A stretch of DNA of 64,000 nt from Enterobacter sp. Cy-643 (GCF_011752815.1 NZ_VWWV01000010.1:21162-85161), one strand, 5' to 3'; positions 30,960 to 41,827 are shown, counted from the stretch's first letter. Program-made: numbers and translations. Notes: a model not told the origin generated them from the letters alone.

Positions 30960-31430
30960 TTACCCTACCATGTAGGTAGCCGTTGCGCTGGCAATGTGCA
31001 GTTGATCCTGGTTATGCAGCTCTACTCGCGCTACCGCAACTTTGTTACCGGCGCGCAACAGGCTGCTGCTGGCCGTGAAGCGCTCTCCGCGGCCCGGACG
31101 CAGATAATCCACGCGCAAATCGATGGTGCCCATTTTGGACAGACGTTGACGAAGCTCGTCTTCGGTGATGGTGTCGTGGCGAGTCAGCGTACTGCCTACG
31201 CAGACCAGGCCAGCCGCCACGTCCAGCGCGGAGGCAATAACGCCGCCGTGCAAAATACTTTGTGCCCAGTTGCCCACCATCATCGGTTGATTATTAAAAC
31301 TCAGCTGGGCGAACGCTTTTTCGTAGCGCTCCAGCTCCAGGCCAAGCGCGCGGTTAAACGGCATGTGATACACGAAGATTTCGCCCACCAGCTTGAGGGC
31401 GGCTTCTGTGGTCAATACGGGGGAAGACAT
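30960..31430 (-). CDS. yigI: Hotdog-fold acyl-CoA thioesterase YigI
   Basis: 156 residues (155 in E. coli) of the PaaI/YigI hotdog family. The conserved [21 protein letters not shown] contains the HGG motif of the active-site helix, and [15 protein letters not shown] is the strand that follows. The E. coli protein has been reported as a medium- and long-chain acyl-CoA thioesterase. Divergent from pldA. Confidence 0.92.
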   Translation of the reverse strand: MSSPVLTTEAALKLVGEIFVYHMPFNRALGLELERYEKAFAQLSFNNQPMMVGNWAQSILHGGVIASALDVAAGLVCVGSTLTRHDTITEDELRQRLSKMGTIDLRVDYLRPGRGERFTASSSLLRAGNKVAVARVELHNQDQLHIASATATYMVG

Positions 31431-31597
31431 CGTTCATTCCTCGAACAAATAACGAATAAGTTAACAAAGTGTGTAGTTTATGCTTCTCAATTGTTGCTTT
31501 CCACTTTCGGAACCGCAGAGACGTGCTTTGGCCCATCCTGCTGTAAAATGTTTGACGATAAATATTTAGACACTTTTTGTTATGGAGAACGGGACTA

Positions 31598-32464
31598 ATG
31601 CTGAAACCTTTGGGGTGGGGAGTCGCCGCGATGCTGCCCTTGACCGCCTTCGCACAAGAAACCACCATCGATAAGATCCACGACAAGCCCGCGGTGCGAG
31701 GCAGCATCATTGCCAATCTGCTGCAGGAACATGACAATCCTTTCACGCTGTACCCGTACGACACGAATTACCTGCTGTATACCTGGACCAGCGATATGAA
31801 CAAAGAGGCAATCAGCTCTTATGACTGGGCCAGCAACGCGCGTAAAGACGAGGTGAAGTTCCAGCTCAGCCTGGCCTTCCCGCTTTGGCGCGGAATTCTG
31901 GGGGATAATTCAGTGCTGGCCGCCTCCTATACCCAGAAATCCTGGTGGCAGCTGTCTAACCGCAATGAGTCCTCCCCGTTTCGTGAAACCAACTATGAGC
32001 CTCAGCTATTCCTCGGCTTTGCAACGGATGAGACCTTCGCTGGCTGGACATTGCGGGACGTTGAATTTGGCTACAACCACGACTCAAACGGTCGCTCTGA
32101 CCCTACATCCCGCGGCTGGAACCGTCTGTACGCCCGCCTGATGGCACAAAACGGCGACTGGCAGGTGGAAGTGAAACCCTGGTATGTGGTGGGAAGCGTT
32201 GAGGATAACCCGGACATCACCAAATACATGGGTTACTACCAGCTTAAGGTGGGCTATGCGCTGGGCGATGCGATTTTCAGCGTGAAGGGGCAATACAACT
32301 GGAACAGTGGCTACGGTGGGGCAGAATTTGGCGTGAGTTACCCGATCTCGAAAAACGTTCGCTTCTATACCCAGGTCTATAGCGGCTACGGCGAATCGCT
32401 CATCGATTACAACTTTAACCAGACACGGGTTGGCGTAGGCGTTATGCTAAACGATCTTTTCTAA
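31598..32464 (+). CDS. pldA: Outer-membrane phospholipase A
   Basis: Beta-barrel enzyme that hydrolyses phospholipids misplaced in the outer leaflet of the outer membrane. Start chosen at the ATG at 31598, ten bases after GGAG, giving 288 residues (289 in E. coli) with a signal peptide ending about TAFA-QETT. The catalytic His/Ser lie in GYNHDSNGRSDPTSRGWNR, and the calcium-linked region and the terminal strand ending NDLF are intact. A frame open upstream to 31577 runs through the ribosome binding site and is not used. Confidence 0.96.
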   Translation: MLKPLGWGVAAMLPLTAFAQETTIDKIHDKPAVRGSIIANLLQEHDNPFTLYPYDTNYLLYTWTSDMNKEAISSYDWASNARKDEVKFQLSLAFPLWRGILGDNSVLAASYTQKSWWQLSNRNESSPFRETNYEPQLFLGFATDETFAGWTLRDVEFGYNHDSNGRSDPTSRGWNRLYARLMAQNGDWQVEVKPWYVVGSVEDNPDITKYMGYYQLKVGYALGDAIFSVKGQYNWNSGYGGAEFGVSYPISKNVRFYTQVYSGYGESLIDYNFNQTRVGVGVMLNDLF

Positions 32465-32527
32465 AGCATTGCAGTTTCTCTTCCAGGCGCTGAAAATGGC
32501 GCCTGAATTTTAGGTAGTGGGGATAGC

Positions 32528-34357
32528 GTGGCACAGGCGGAAGTAATCAATCAGGCGTCACTGGCGAGACAGGTTCTGCAGGATACCTTCGGGTATCAAC
32601 AGTTCCGTCCGGGTCAGGAAACCATCATCGACACGGTGCTGGAGGGGCGTGACTGTCTGGTAGTGATGCCAACCGGCGGTGGTAAATCCCTGTGCTATCA
32701 AATTCCTGCCCTGGTGTTTGGCGGCCTGACCGTAGTGGTCTCACCGCTGATTTCCCTGATGAAAGACCAGGTCGATCAGCTGCTGGCTAACGGCGTGGCG
32801 GCGGCCTGCCTTAACTCGACCCAAACCCGTGAACAGCAACTGGAAGTGATGACCGGCTGTCGCACCGGGCAAATTCGTCTGCTGTATATCGCGCCTGAAC
32901 GCCTGATGATGGACAACTTCATCGACCATCTCAGCAACTGGCAGCTTTCGATGGTGGCGGTGGACGAAGCACACTGTATTTCGCAGTGGGGGCACGACTT
33001 CCGCCCGGAATATGCTGCCCTTGGTCAGCTTCGCGAAAGATTGCCTGCCGTCCCCTTTGTTGCATTAACGGCCACGGCGGACGACACCACCAGGCTCGAT
33101 ATCGTGCGCCTGCTCGGGCTTCACGATCCGTTTATCCAAATCAGCAGCTTCGACCGGCCGAACATTCGCTACATGCTGATGGAGAAATTTAAGCCGCTCG
33201 ATCAGCTCACCCGCTATATTCAGGAACAGCGCGGTAAGTCCGGGATTATTTACTGCAACAGCCGGGCGAAAGTGGAAGACATTGCCGCCCGACTGCAAAG
33301 CAAAGGCATCAGCGCCGGCGCTTATCACGCGGGCCTGGAGCATCAGGTGCGCGGTGAGGTGCAGGAAAAATTCCAGCGTGACGATTTGCAAATTGTGGTC
33401 GCGACAGTCGCTTTCGGCATGGGCATCAACAAGCCGAATGTGCGTTTTGTCGCCCACTTCGATATTCCCCGCAACATCGAATCTTACTATCAGGAAACGG
33501 GTCGCGCCGGGCGTGATGGCCTGCCTGCGGAAGCGATGCTGTTTTACGATCCGGCGGATATGGCCTGGCTGCGTAAATGCCTTGAAGAAAAAGCGCCGGG
33601 TCAGCTGCAGGACATCGAGCGCCATAAGCTCAATGCCATGGGCGCGTTTGCGGAAGCGCAAACCTGTCGCCGCCTCGTGCTGCTGAACTACTTCGGCGAA
33701 GGTCGCCAACAGTCCTGCGGCAACTGCGACATCTGCCTCGATCCACCTCGCCGCTATGATGGCCTGATGGACGCGCAAAAAGCGCTGTCCTGCATTTACC
33801 GCGTCGGCCAGCGCTTTGGGATGGGCTACGTGGTTGAGGTTCTACGGGGTGCCAACAACCAGCGAATTCGCGATCTCGGCCACGACAAACTGAAAATTTA
33901 CGGTGAAGGCCGCGAGCACACGACGGAACACTGGGTCAGCGTGATCCGCCAGCTCATTCACCTCGGCGTGGTGACGCAAAATATCGCCGCGCATTCGGCG
34001 CTGCAGCTCACGGAAGCGGCACGTCCTTACTTGCGTGGTGAAGAGCCGCTGATGCTGGCGGTGCCCCGTGTTGTCGCCATCAAGCCGCGCGCCAGCCAGA
34101 AAGTCTTTGGTGGTAATTACGATCGCAAGCTGTTCGCCAAACTCAGAAAGCTGCGCAAATCCATCGCGGATGAAGAAAATATCCCGCCTTATGTGGTGTT
34201 TAACGATGCGACGCTGATTGAAATGGCGGAGCAGATGCCGCTGTCTCCCGGCGAGATGCTGGGCATTAACGGGGTGGGGACGCGTAAACTTGAGCGCTTT
34301 GGTCGCCCGTTTATGACGCTTATCCGCGACCACGTTGACGGCGTGGATGAAGAGTAG
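32528..34357 (+). CDS. recQ: ATP-dependent DNA helicase RecQ
   Basis: 3'-5' superfamily 2 helicase of the RecF pathway. 609 residues with a GTG start preceded by GGGG; no better start is visible. Walker A (MPTGGGKSLCYQ), DEAH box (AVDEAHCISQWGHDFR), TATA motif (LTATADDTT) and motif VI (YYQETGRAGRDG) are intact. Four zinc cysteines follow (QTCRRLVLLNYFGE...CGNCDICLD), then the winged-helix and the C-terminal HRDC domain (YVVFNDATLIEMAEQMP). Confidence 0.97.
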   Translation: MAQAEVINQASLARQVLQDTFGYQQFRPGQETIIDTVLEGRDCLVVMPTGGGKSLCYQIPALVFGGLTVVVSPLISLMKDQVDQLLANGVAAACLNSTQTREQQLEVMTGCRTGQIRLLYIAPERLMMDNFIDHLSNWQLSMVAVDEAHCISQWGHDFRPEYAALGQLRERLPAVPFVALTATADDTTRLDIVRLLGLHDPFIQISSFDRPNIRYMLMEKFKPLDQLTRYIQEQRGKSGIIYCNSRAKVEDIAARLQSKGISAGAYHAGLEHQVRGEVQEKFQRDDLQIVVATVAFGMGINKPNVRFVAHFDIPRNIESYYQETGRAGRDGLPAEAMLFYDPADMAWLRKCLEEKAPGQLQDIERHKLNAMGAFAEAQTCRRLVLLNYFGEGRQQSCGNCDICLDPPRRYDGLMDAQKALSCIYRVGQRFGMGYVVEVLRGANNQRIRDLGHDKLKIYGEGREHTTEHWVSVIRQLIHLGVVTQNIAAHSALQLTEAARPYLRGEEPLMLAVPRVVAIKPRASQKVFGGNYDRKLFAKLRKLRKSIADEENIPPYVVFNDATLIEMAEQMPLSPGEMLGINGVGTRKLERFGRPFMTLIRDHVDGVDEE

Positions 34358-34421
34358 CCTGCCGCGAGGAAAAGTGGCAGGATAATGACTCTTCGAATTA
34401 TCTGCACGCGAGCTATTCCCT

Positions 34422-35042
34422 ATGTTAATGCTATTTCTGACCGTGGCGCTGGTGCATATCGTTGCCCTGATGAGCCCGGGTCCTGACTTTTTCTTTGTTT
34501 CCCAGACAGCCGTGAGCCGCTCTCGCAAAGAGGCGATGATGGGCGTGCTGGGTATCACCGCTGGTGTTATGGTTTGGGCGGGTGTGGCGCTGCTTGGCCT
34601 GCACCTGATCCTCGAAAAAATGGCCTGGCTGCATAACATCATCATGGTCGGCGGCGGGCTGTATCTGTGCTGGATGGGCTATCAGATGCTGCGCGGCGCG
34701 TTCAAGAAAGAAGCTAAAGGCGAAGACGCGCCAAAAGTCGAGCTGGCGAGCGGTGGGAAGAGTTTTGTGAAAGGGCTGCTGACGAACCTGGCTAACCCGA
34801 AAGCGATTATTTACTTCGGCAGCGTGTTCTCGCTGTTTGTCGGCGATAACGTCGGCAGCGCTGAGCGCTGGGGCCTGTTTGTGCTGATCGCGATTGAAAC
34901 TTTCGCCTGGTTCACGATTGTGGCGAGCCTGTTCGCCTTACCCAAAATGCGTCGCGGCTATCAGCGCCTCGCCAAATGGATCGACGGTATGGCGGGCGCT
35001 CTGTTCACCGGGTTTGGTATTCACCTGATCATCTCCCGATAA
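34422..35042 (+). CDS. rhtC: Threonine efflux protein
   Basis: 206-residue LysE/RhtB-family exporter with about six hydrophobic helices; the E. coli protein exports threonine. N-terminal signature HIVALMSPGPDFFFVSQTAVSRSRKEA and the central TNLANPKAIIYFGSVFSLF are the two family blocks. Its stop codon touches the stop of the convergent rhtB. Confidence 0.94.
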   Translation: MLMLFLTVALVHIVALMSPGPDFFFVSQTAVSRSRKEAMMGVLGITAGVMVWAGVALLGLHLILEKMAWLHNIIMVGGGLYLCWMGYQMLRGAFKKEAKGEDAPKVELASGGKSFVKGLLTNLANPKAIIYFGSVFSLFVGDNVGSAERWGLFVLIAIETFAWFTIVASLFALPKMRRGYQRLAKWIDGMAGALFTGFGIHLIISR

Positions 35043-35663
35043 TCAGGCCTGGCGCGCTCCCGCAAGCAGCGCGCCAACCAGCATAAACAGCGAGCCAAAG
35101 ACCCGGTTCAGGGCTTTCATCTGGCGCGGCCCTTTAATCCAGGCGGCAATCCGTTTGGCCAGGGTCGCATAGCCAATCATCACAATAATATCGACGACGA
35201 CTGTGGTAACACCGAGCACAACGTACTGCATCGCCTGGGGCTGATGTGGGACGATAAACTGCGGGAACAGCGCGGCCAGAAACACGATGCTCTTCGGGTT
35301 GGTCAGGTTAACAAACACCGCGCGCTTGAACAGTTTGCTGCGCGGTTGCGTGGTGGCCAGCGTGTTTAAATCCAGTGCGCCAGCGGCTCTCCATTGCTGG
35401 ATGCCCAGCCAGATAAGATAGGCAACGCCCGCCCACTTCAGCACTTCAAAGGCCAGCAGCGAGCGTGAAAACAGGGCCCCAAGCCCAACGCCGACCAGTA
35501 CAATATGCAGCGCCAGCCCGGTTTGCAGCCCGGTAATTGACGCTGCCGCTCCGCGATAGCCGTGGCTGATAGCGGTAGTCATGGTATTGATGGCCCCGGA
35601 GCCGGGGGAAAGGCTAAGAATTATTGTGGTTAGCAGATAGGTAAACCACCACTCGAAGGTCAT
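35043..35663 (-). CDS. rhtB: Homoserine/homoserine lactone efflux protein
   Basis: 206-residue LysE-family exporter. Start chosen at the ATG ending at 35663 ([20 protein letters not shown]), matching the E. coli N-terminus and length; an upstream in-frame start would add 11 residues. The [22 protein letters not shown] and [19 protein letters not shown] blocks mark the family. Paralogue of the neighbouring rhtC, arranged tail to tail with it. Confidence 0.94.
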   Translation of the reverse strand: MTFEWWFTYLLTTIILSLSPGSGAINTMTTAISHGYRGAAASITGLQTGLALHIVLVGVGLGALFSRSLLAFEVLKWAGVAYLIWLGIQQWRAAGALDLNTLATTQPRSKLFKRAVFVNLTNPKSIVFLAALFPQFIVPHQPQAMQYVVLGVTTVVVDIIVMIGYATLAKRIAAWIKGPRQMKALNRVFGSLFMLVGALLAGARQA

Positions 35664-35751
35664 GCGAAACTCCCTGAACGCGCGCTTTTGTGCCACAATA
35701 CGCTATTGTTGATAAGCGTGCCACGGGCCATAAAAAAACCACAGATACCTG

Positions 35752-36756
35752 ATGCCGACCCCTATGTCTCAGCATAAAAATGGATGGTTAGAACGGGAAG
35801 GCGCATTTGCCGCTTTTGCCACGGGTCCACTGACGGACTTCTGGCGTAAGCGCGAAGAGCGCGAATTCACCGGCGTGGATGACGTGCCGGTTCGCTATGT
35901 TCGCTTTTGCTCGGCGCAGCACGATCGCGTGATTGTGGTTTGCCCGGGTAGAATAGAAAGCTACGTGAAATATGCTGAGCTGGCGTATGACCTGTTCCAC
36001 AGCGGGTTTGATGTGTTGATCATCGACCACCGCGGGCAGGGGCGTTCAGGACGGATGCTGTCGGACAGCCACCGTGGCCACGTCGTCAACTTTAGTGACT
36101 ATGTCGAAGATTTTGACCACTTTTACCAACAGGAAGTGGCGTCAGGGCACTGGCGTAAACGCTACCTGCTGGCCCATTCGATGGGGGGCGCCATTGCCGC
36201 GTTATGGTTACAGCAAGCCCCGGCTGCTTTTGATGCGGCCGCGCTCTGCGCCCCGATGTTTGGTATTATTCTGCGCTGGCCGGAATGGATGGTTCGCCAT
36301 ATTCTTGACTGGGCCGAAGGGCATCCACGTATTCGGGAAGGATACGCCATTGGGACGGGCCGCTGGCGTGCGTTGCCGTTTAGCGTTAACGTCCTGACCC
36401 ACAGCGAAGAGCGGTACCGCCGCAGCCTGCGTTTTTATGCTGATGAGCCAGCATTGCGGGTGGGCGGGCCAACGTTCCATTGGGTACGAGAAGGGATCCT
36501 CGCCGGAGAAAAGGTGTTAGCAGGAGCCACTGCCATCACCACGCCGATCTTTTTACTCCAGGCGGAAGAGGAGCGAGTGGTTGATAACCGCGCGCACCAG
36601 CAATTCTGCGAAATTATGGTCGCGGCGGGCCACCCTTGTGAGGGGGAAACACCTTACGTCATTGAAGGCGCGTATCATGAGATCCTGTTTGAGAAGGACG
36701 CTATGCGAGCCAGAGCATTGTCTGCCGTGCTTGAGTTTTTCGACCGGCATAACTAA
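35752..36756 (+). CDS. pldB: Lysophospholipase L2
   Basis: 334-residue alpha/beta-hydrolase (340 in E. coli) acting on 2-acyl lysophospholipids at the inner membrane. The oxyanion and nucleophile region is LLAHSMGGAIAAL; DHRGQGRSGR precedes it, and the catalytic histidine lies in EGAYHEILFE near the C-terminus. A second possible start (MSQHK) lies four codons in. It is followed at once by yigL, probably on the same transcript; in E. coli the small RNA SgrS acts on the pldB-yigL message. Confidence 0.94.
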   Translation: MPTPMSQHKNGWLEREGAFAAFATGPLTDFWRKREEREFTGVDDVPVRYVRFCSAQHDRVIVVCPGRIESYVKYAELAYDLFHSGFDVLIIDHRGQGRSGRMLSDSHRGHVVNFSDYVEDFDHFYQQEVASGHWRKRYLLAHSMGGAIAALWLQQAPAAFDAAALCAPMFGIILRWPEWMVRHILDWAEGHPRIREGYAIGTGRWRALPFSVNVLTHSEERYRRSLRFYADEPALRVGGPTFHWVREGILAGEKVLAGATAITTPIFLLQAEEERVVDNRAHQQFCEIMVAAGHPCEGETPYVIEGAYHEILFEKDAMRARALSAVLEFFDRHN

Positions 36757-36789
36757 TTGAAAATATCTCTCCAGAGGCTGAATATCCCT

Positions 36790-37596
36790 ATGTACCACGT
36801 CGTTGCTTCAGATTTAGATGGCACCTTGCTGTCTCCCGATCATTTCCTCTCCGCTTATGCGAAAGAAACGTTAAAACTGCTCACCGCTGAAGGCGTTAAC
36901 TTTGTTTTTGCCACCGGTCGTCACCATATCGACGTGGCGCAAATTCGCGACAATCTTGAGATCAAGGCGTACATGATCACCTCGAACGGCGCGCGCGTGC
37001 ACGATACCGACGGCAACTTGTTCTTCTCTCACGATCTCGACCACGACATCGCTCAGGACTTGTTTGGCGTGGTGCATAACAACCCGGACATCGTGACCAA
37101 CGTCTACAAAGGCGACGAGTGGTTTATGAACCGCCATCGCCCGGAAGAGATGAAATACTTCCAGGAGGCCAAATTCAGCTACACCCTGTTTGAACCAGGC
37201 CTGCTGGAAGCCGACGGCGTCAGCAAAGTATTCTTTACCTGCGACGATCACGACACGCTGCTGCCGCTGGAACAGGCAATTAACGCCCGCTGGGGTGACC
37301 GCGTGAACGTCAGCTTCTCGACGCTGACCTGCCTCGAAGTGATGGCGGGTGGTGTGTCCAAAGGACACGCGCTGGAAGCGGTCTCGAAAGCCATGGGTTA
37401 CGGCCTGAAGGACTGCATTGCCTTCGGCGACGGCATGAACGACGCCGAGATGCTGAGCATGGCGGGCAAAGGGTGCATTATGGGCAACGCTCACCAGCGC
37501 CTGAAAGATCTGCTGCCGGAGCTGGAAGTGATTGGCACCAACGGCGACAACGCAGTGCCACACTATCTGCGCAGGCTGTTCCTCAAGGCTGAATGA
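36790..37596 (+). CDS. yigL: HAD sugar/pyridoxal phosphatase YigL
   Basis: Cof-type HAD phosphatase; the E. coli enzyme dephosphorylates phosphosugars and pyridoxal phosphate and is raised during glucose-phosphate stress. Start chosen at the ATG at 36790 (MYHVVASDLDGTLLSP), giving 268 residues (266 in E. coli). Motif I DLDGTLLS, the VFATGRHH segment, K in GGVSKGHAL and motif IV FGDGMNDAEML are intact. An in-frame frame open from 36757 adds residues without family similarity. Confidence 0.95.
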   Translation: MYHVVASDLDGTLLSPDHFLSAYAKETLKLLTAEGVNFVFATGRHHIDVAQIRDNLEIKAYMITSNGARVHDTDGNLFFSHDLDHDIAQDLFGVVHNNPDIVTNVYKGDEWFMNRHRPEEMKYFQEAKFSYTLFEPGLLEADGVSKVFFTCDDHDTLLPLEQAINARWGDRVNVSFSTLTCLEVMAGGVSKGHALEAVSKAMGYGLKDCIAFGDGMNDAEMLSMAGKGCIMGNAHQRLKDLLPELEVIGTNGDNAVPHYLRRLFLKAE

Positions 37597-37698
37597 TGGG
37601 TAAATGATGGGTGGTTTATTAATGACCACTCGTCAACTAAATAGTTAAGCCAATGTAGCATCCTCTCAGTACAATGGCGCAATCTTGTTCGTTGTGGA

Positions 37699-38607
37699 TT
37701 GCTTATTGTGCCATTACTCATCATTACCACGATTCTGTGGGCCTTCTCGTTTAGCCTGATTGGGGAGTACCTCGCCGGGCATGTGGACAGCTATTTCTCG
37801 GTGCTGATGCGCGTTGGCCTGGCGGCGCTGGTGTTTCTGCCGTTCCTGCGTTTTAAAGGTTACCCGCTCAAAACCCTGCTGCTGTATATGCTGGTGGGCG
37901 CGCTACAGCTGGGCGTGATGTACCTCTTCAGCTTCCGCGCTTACCTCTATCTCACGGTATCCGAATTCCTGCTTTTCACGGTAATGACGCCGCTGTACGT
38001 CACGCTGATTTACGACCTGCTGAGCGGCAATAAACTGCGCTGGGGCTATGCGCTGAGTGCAGGGCTGGCGGTGATTGGCGCGGCGATTATTCGCTACGAT
38101 AAAGTCAGCGATCACTTCTGGATCGGCCTGCTGCTGGTGCAGGGGGCGAACATCTGCTTCGCTATCGGCATGGTGGGCTACAAGCGCCTGATGGAAACGC
38201 ACCCGATGCCGCAGCACTGCGCGTTTTCGTGGTTCTATCTGGGGGCGTTTATTGTCGCCGTTGTTGCCTGGTTTGCGCTTGGCAATCCGCAGAAACTCCC
38301 CACCACGACGCTACAGTGGGGGATTTTGGTCTGGCTTGGCGTTGTCGCTTCCGGGTTGGGTTATTTTATGTGGAACTACGGCGCAACTCAGGTGGACGCC
38401 GGCACGCTCGGTATCATGAACAACGTGCACGTCCCGGCCGGGCTGCTGGTGAATCTTGCCATCTGGCAGGAGCAGCCCCACTGGCCGAGCTTTATTATTG
38501 GGGGAACGGTGATAATGGCCTCGCTGTGGGTACATCGCCGATGGGTCGCGCCGCGTTCTTCACAAACGGTAAATGGTCGCAGGCGTGCTGACGCGTCGAG
38601 CGAATAA
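37699..38607 (+). CDS. yigM: EamA-family transporter YigM (biotin uptake)
   Basis: 302-residue membrane protein with about ten hydrophobic helices and EamA signatures ([31 protein letters not shown]). The E. coli protein is a biotin transporter. No ATG is available at the N-terminus: the frame begins at TTG 37699, with GTG 37708 as an alternative, so the first residues are uncertain. The last 113 bases overlap the 3' end of metR on the other strand. Confidence 0.9.
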   Translation: MLIVPLLIITTILWAFSFSLIGEYLAGHVDSYFSVLMRVGLAALVFLPFLRFKGYPLKTLLLYMLVGALQLGVMYLFSFRAYLYLTVSEFLLFTVMTPLYVTLIYDLLSGNKLRWGYALSAGLAVIGAAIIRYDKVSDHFWIGLLLVQGANICFAIGMVGYKRLMETHPMPQHCAFSWFYLGAFIVAVVAWFALGNPQKLPTTTLQWGILVWLGVVASGLGYFMWNYGATQVDAGTLGIMNNVHVPAGLLVNLAIWQEQPHWPSFIIGGTVIMASLWVHRRWVAPRSSQTVNGRRRADASSE

Positions 38608-39448
38608 ACGCCTCGGTCACCGGCTGGCGCTGTTCGCCGTCACGTACCGCGGCGTAGAGGCGGCTCCATAAACCTTCACCCAGGGTTCTGGTCACAATCA
38701 GGCCCTGGTGCTCAAAGCTTTCCACCACCCAATGCGGCAGGGCGGCAATCCCCATCCGCGCCGACACCATCTGAATCAGCAGCAGCGTATTATCGACGTT
38801 TTTCAGCGACGGGCTAACCCCTGCGGGCTGCAGGAAATGACGCCAGATATCCATACGCTCGCGCTGTACCGGGTAGATAAGCAGCGTTTCAAGCGTTAAG
38901 TCATCAGGCTCAATGCTCTGCTTCTTCGCCAGCGGGTGGTCGGTCGCCATCACCAGGCGCACTTCAAAATCAAACATCGGCGAATAATGTAGCCCGCTGC
39001 GCGGCAGAATATCCGATGTCAGAACGATATCCAGCTCTCCCTGCTGCAGCGCAGGCTGCGGATCAAACGTTACGCCAGATTTAAAGTCCATCTCCACCTG
39101 CGGCCAGTGCTGGCGGAAATTCTCCAGCGCAGGCGTTAGCCACTGAATGCAGCTGTGGCACTCAATCGCAATACGCAGCCGGGTCTGGTGCGGCTCATTG
39201 CAGGCCTGCAGGGCGCGGCCAATCTGCGGCAATACTTGTTCCGCCAACTGCAGCAGGATCTCCCCCTGCGGCGTGAAGCGAAGTGGCTGACTTTTACGGA
39301 TAAACAGGCGAAAGCCGAGCCGCTGCTCCAGATCGCTGAACTGGTGAGAGAGGGCCGACTGAGTCTGATGCAGGGCGGCAGCAGCGGCGGCCAGCGAACC
39401 GCTGTGTCGTAACGCTTGCAGCGTCCGCAGGTGTTTAATCTCGATCAT
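38495..39448 (-). CDS. metR: LysR-type regulator of methionine genes, MetR
   Basis: Activates metE and other methionine genes with homocysteine as coeffector. 317 residues, the E. coli length. The N-terminal helix-turn-helix is in [36 protein letters not shown]; the effector domain shows [14 protein letters not shown]. Divergent from metE with 117 bases between starts; its own start codon lies within a MetR-type palindrome, so autoregulation is likely. The 3' end overlaps yigM. Confidence 0.96.
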   Translation of the reverse strand: MIEIKHLRTLQALRHSGSLAAAAAALHQTQSALSHQFSDLEQRLGFRLFIRKSQPLRFTPQGEILLQLAEQVLPQIGRALQACNEPHQTRLRIAIECHSCIQWLTPALENFRQHWPQVEMDFKSGVTFDPQPALQQGELDIVLTSDILPRSGLHYSPMFDFEVRLVMATDHPLAKKQSIEPDDLTLETLLIYPVQRERMDIWRHFLQPAGVSPSLKNVDNTLLLIQMVSARMGIAALPHWVVESFEHQGLIVTRTLGEGLWSRLYAAVRDGEQRQPVTEAFIRSTRQHACDHLPFVKNAARPIGDVPTARPLSPFPQ

Positions 39449-39460
39449 GAAAGTCCTTCA
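39448..39460. promoter_or_regulatory. MetR binding site
   Basis: TGAAAGTCCTTCA is an exact match to the MetR motif TGAA-N5-TTCA. It begins on the last base of the metR coding region and extends into the metR-metE gap, well placed for activation of metE and feedback on metR. Confidence 0.75.
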
Positions 39461-39511
39461 CTTCGGCATGAACAAATTGCGCTTGAGGATTATACAGTAC
39501 CTGCTGATTAT

Positions 39512-39535
39512 AGAAGTGTAAACATCTGGATGGCT
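39512..39535. promoter_or_regulatory. MetJ operator (tandem met boxes)
   Basis: Three consecutive eight-base boxes, AGAAGTGT, AAACATCT and GGATGGCT, each resembling the AGACGTCT met box. They lie 31-54 bases before the metE start, where S-adenosylmethionine-MetJ would repress both divergent genes. Confidence 0.65.
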
Positions 39536-39565
39536 AAATACATCGCACCGAATAGAGGAAAGACC

Positions 39566-41827
39566 ATGACAATCCATAATCACACTCTGGGGTTCCCTCG
39601 CGTCGGCCTTAAGCGCGAGTTGAAAAAAGCACAGGAAAGCTACTGGGCAGGGAGTACCTCCCGCGAAGAATTACTGGCGGTTGGCCGCGAACTGCGTGCC
39701 CGCCACTGGGACCAGCAAAAACAAGCTGGCGTTGAATTACTGCCGGTGGGCGATTTCGCCTGGTACGACCATGTTCTGACCACCAGCCTGCTGCTCGGTA
39801 ACGTACCGGCTCGTCATCAGAACAAAGACGGCAGCGTCGATATCGATACGCTGTTTCGCATCGGCCGTGGCCGGGCACCAACCGGCGAGCCTGCTGCCGC
39901 CGCAGAAATGACCAAATGGTTCAATACCAACTACCACTACATGGTGCCGGAATTTACTAAGGGGCAGCAGTTCAAACTGACCTGGACTCAGCTGCTGGAA
40001 GAAGTCGATGAGGTGCTTGCGCTGGGCCATAAGGTAAAACCTGTCCTGCTTGGGCCAGTGACTTACCTGTGGTTGGGCAAAGTGAAAGGCGAACAGTTTG
40101 ACCGCCTGAGCCTGTTGAAAGATATTTTGCCTGTCTACCAGCAGGTGCTGGCCGAATTGGCGAAGCGTGGCGTTGAGTGGGTACAAATCGATGAGCCTGC
40201 GCTGGTGCTGGAGCTGCCAAAAGCGTGGCTGGACGCTTTCAAACCGGCCTATGACGCGCTGACCGGCCGGGTGAAGCTGCTGCTTACCACCTACTTCGAA
40301 GGCGTAGGGCCAAACCTGGACACCATCACTGCGCTGCCGGTGCAGGGTCTGCACGTTGATTTTGTGCATGGCAAAGATGACGTGAATGATATCCATAAAA
40401 AACTGCCTGCAAACTGGCTGCTGTCGGCGGGTGTTATCAATGGCCGTAACGTCTGGCGCGCCGATCTGACGGAGAAATACGCTCAGCTAAAAGATCTGGT
40501 GGGTCAACGTGAGCTGTGGGTGGCATCTTCCTGTTCTCTGCTGCACAGTCCAATCGACCTGAGCGTAGAAACTCGTCTGGATGCCGAAGTTAAAAGCTGG
40601 TTCGCTTTTGCGCTGCAGAAGTGTGCCGAACTGTCTCTGCTGACTGAAGCGTTAAACAGCGGGAATACCGCCAAAATTGCTGAATGGAGTGCGCCGATTC
40701 AGGCTCGTCGTCAGTCGAAGCGTGTGCACAATGCCGCTGTCAGCGAGCGTCTGGCTAAAATTACCGCTCAGGACAGCCAGCGCCAGAATGCTTACACTGC
40801 CCGTGCAGCAGCCCAGCGTGAACGCTTCAACCTGCCGGCCTGGCCAACGACGACCATCGGCTCCTTCCCGCAAACAACTGAAATTCGCGGCCTGCGTCTG
40901 GACTTCAAAAAAGGCAAGCTGGACGCGAACAACTATCGCACCGGTATCGCCGAACATATTAAACAGGCGATTGCAGAGCAGGAACGTCTGGGACTTGATG
41001 TGTTGGTGCACGGTGAAGCTGAGCGTAACGACATGGTTGAGTATTTCGGCGAGCATCTGGATGGCTTCGTCTTTACTCAGAACGGCTGGGTGCAGAGCTA
41101 CGGTTCCCGCTGCGTGAAACCTCCGATTGTTATCGGCGATATCAGCCGTCCAGAGCCGATCACCGTTGAGTGGGCCAAATACGCGCAGTCCCTGACCGAC
41201 AAACCGGTTAAAGGCATGCTGACCGGCCCGGTGACGATTCTTTGCTGGTCCTTCCCGCGTGAAGATGTTTCCCGAGAGACTATCGCGAAGCAGATTGCGC
41301 TGGCCTTGCGTGACGAAGTAGCGGATCTGGAAGCCGCAGGTATCGGTATCATCCAGATTGATGAACCCGCTCTGCGTGAAGGTTTACCGCTCCGCCAGTC
41401 CGACTGGCAGGCTTATCTGGAGTGGGGCGTGGAAGCCTTCCGTCTGAACGCCGCCGTGGTGCGAGATGACACTCAAATCCACACCCACATGTGCTACTGC
41501 GAGTTCAACGACATCATGGACTCCATTGCGGCGCTGGATGCGGACGTGATCACCATCGAAACTTCCCGTTCCGATATGGATCTGCTGGAGGCGTTTAAAG
41601 AGTTCGAATACCCGAATGAAATCGGGCCGGGCGTGTACGACATCCACTCTCCAAACGTTCCGGATGTGCAATGGATTGAAGCCCTGCTCAAGAAAGCGGC
41701 GGAATCTGTTCCGGCAGAGCGCCTGTGGGTTAACCCGGACTGCGGCCTGAAAACCCGTGGCTGGCCAGAAACCCGTGCGGCGCTGGCAAACATGGTGCAA
41801 GCGGCGCAGAATCTGCGCGAGGCTTAA
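39566..41827 (+). CDS. metE: Cobalamin-independent methionine synthase
   Basis: Transfers a methyl group from 5-methyltetrahydropteroyl-triglutamate to homocysteine. Start chosen at the ATG at 39566 preceded by GAGGAAAG, giving 753 residues, the E. coli length; the frame open further upstream runs through the operator region. Two homologous barrel domains are visible ([30 protein letters not shown]). Zinc ligands H641 and C643 (HTHMCYCEF) and C726 ([10 protein letters not shown]) are in place. Controlled by MetR and MetJ sites upstream. Confidence 0.98.
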   Translation: MTIHNHTLGFPRVGLKRELKKAQESYWAGSTSREELLAVGRELRARHWDQQKQAGVELLPVGDFAWYDHVLTTSLLLGNVPARHQNKDGSVDIDTLFRIGRGRAPTGEPAAAAEMTKWFNTNYHYMVPEFTKGQQFKLTWTQLLEEVDEVLALGHKVKPVLLGPVTYLWLGKVKGEQFDRLSLLKDILPVYQQVLAELAKRGVEWVQIDEPALVLELPKAWLDAFKPAYDALTGRVKLLLTTYFEGVGPNLDTITALPVQGLHVDFVHGKDDVNDIHKKLPANWLLSAGVINGRNVWRADLTEKYAQLKDLVGQRELWVASSCSLLHSPIDLSVETRLDAEVKSWFAFALQKCAELSLLTEALNSGNTAKIAEWSAPIQARRQSKRVHNAAVSERLAKITAQDSQRQNAYTARAAAQRERFNLPAWPTTTIGSFPQTTEIRGLRLDFKKGKLDANNYRTGIAEHIKQAIAEQERLGLDVLVHGEAERNDMVEYFGEHLDGFVFTQNGWVQSYGSRCVKPPIVIGDISRPEPITVEWAKYAQSLTDKPVKGMLTGPVTILCWSFPREDVSRETIAKQIALALRDEVADLEAAGIGIIQIDEPALREGLPLRQSDWQAYLEWGVEAFRLNAAVVRDDTQIHTHMCYCEFNDIMDSIAALDADVITIETSRSDMDLLEAFKEFEYPNEIGPGVYDIHSPNVPDVQWIEALLKKAAESVPAERLWVNPDCGLKTRGWPETRAALANMVQAAQNLREA

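Noticed and set aside
39416..39565. 50-residue N-terminal extension of metE
   Set aside because: It overlaps the metR start and the MetR and MetJ operators; the ATG at 39566 gives the exact family length.
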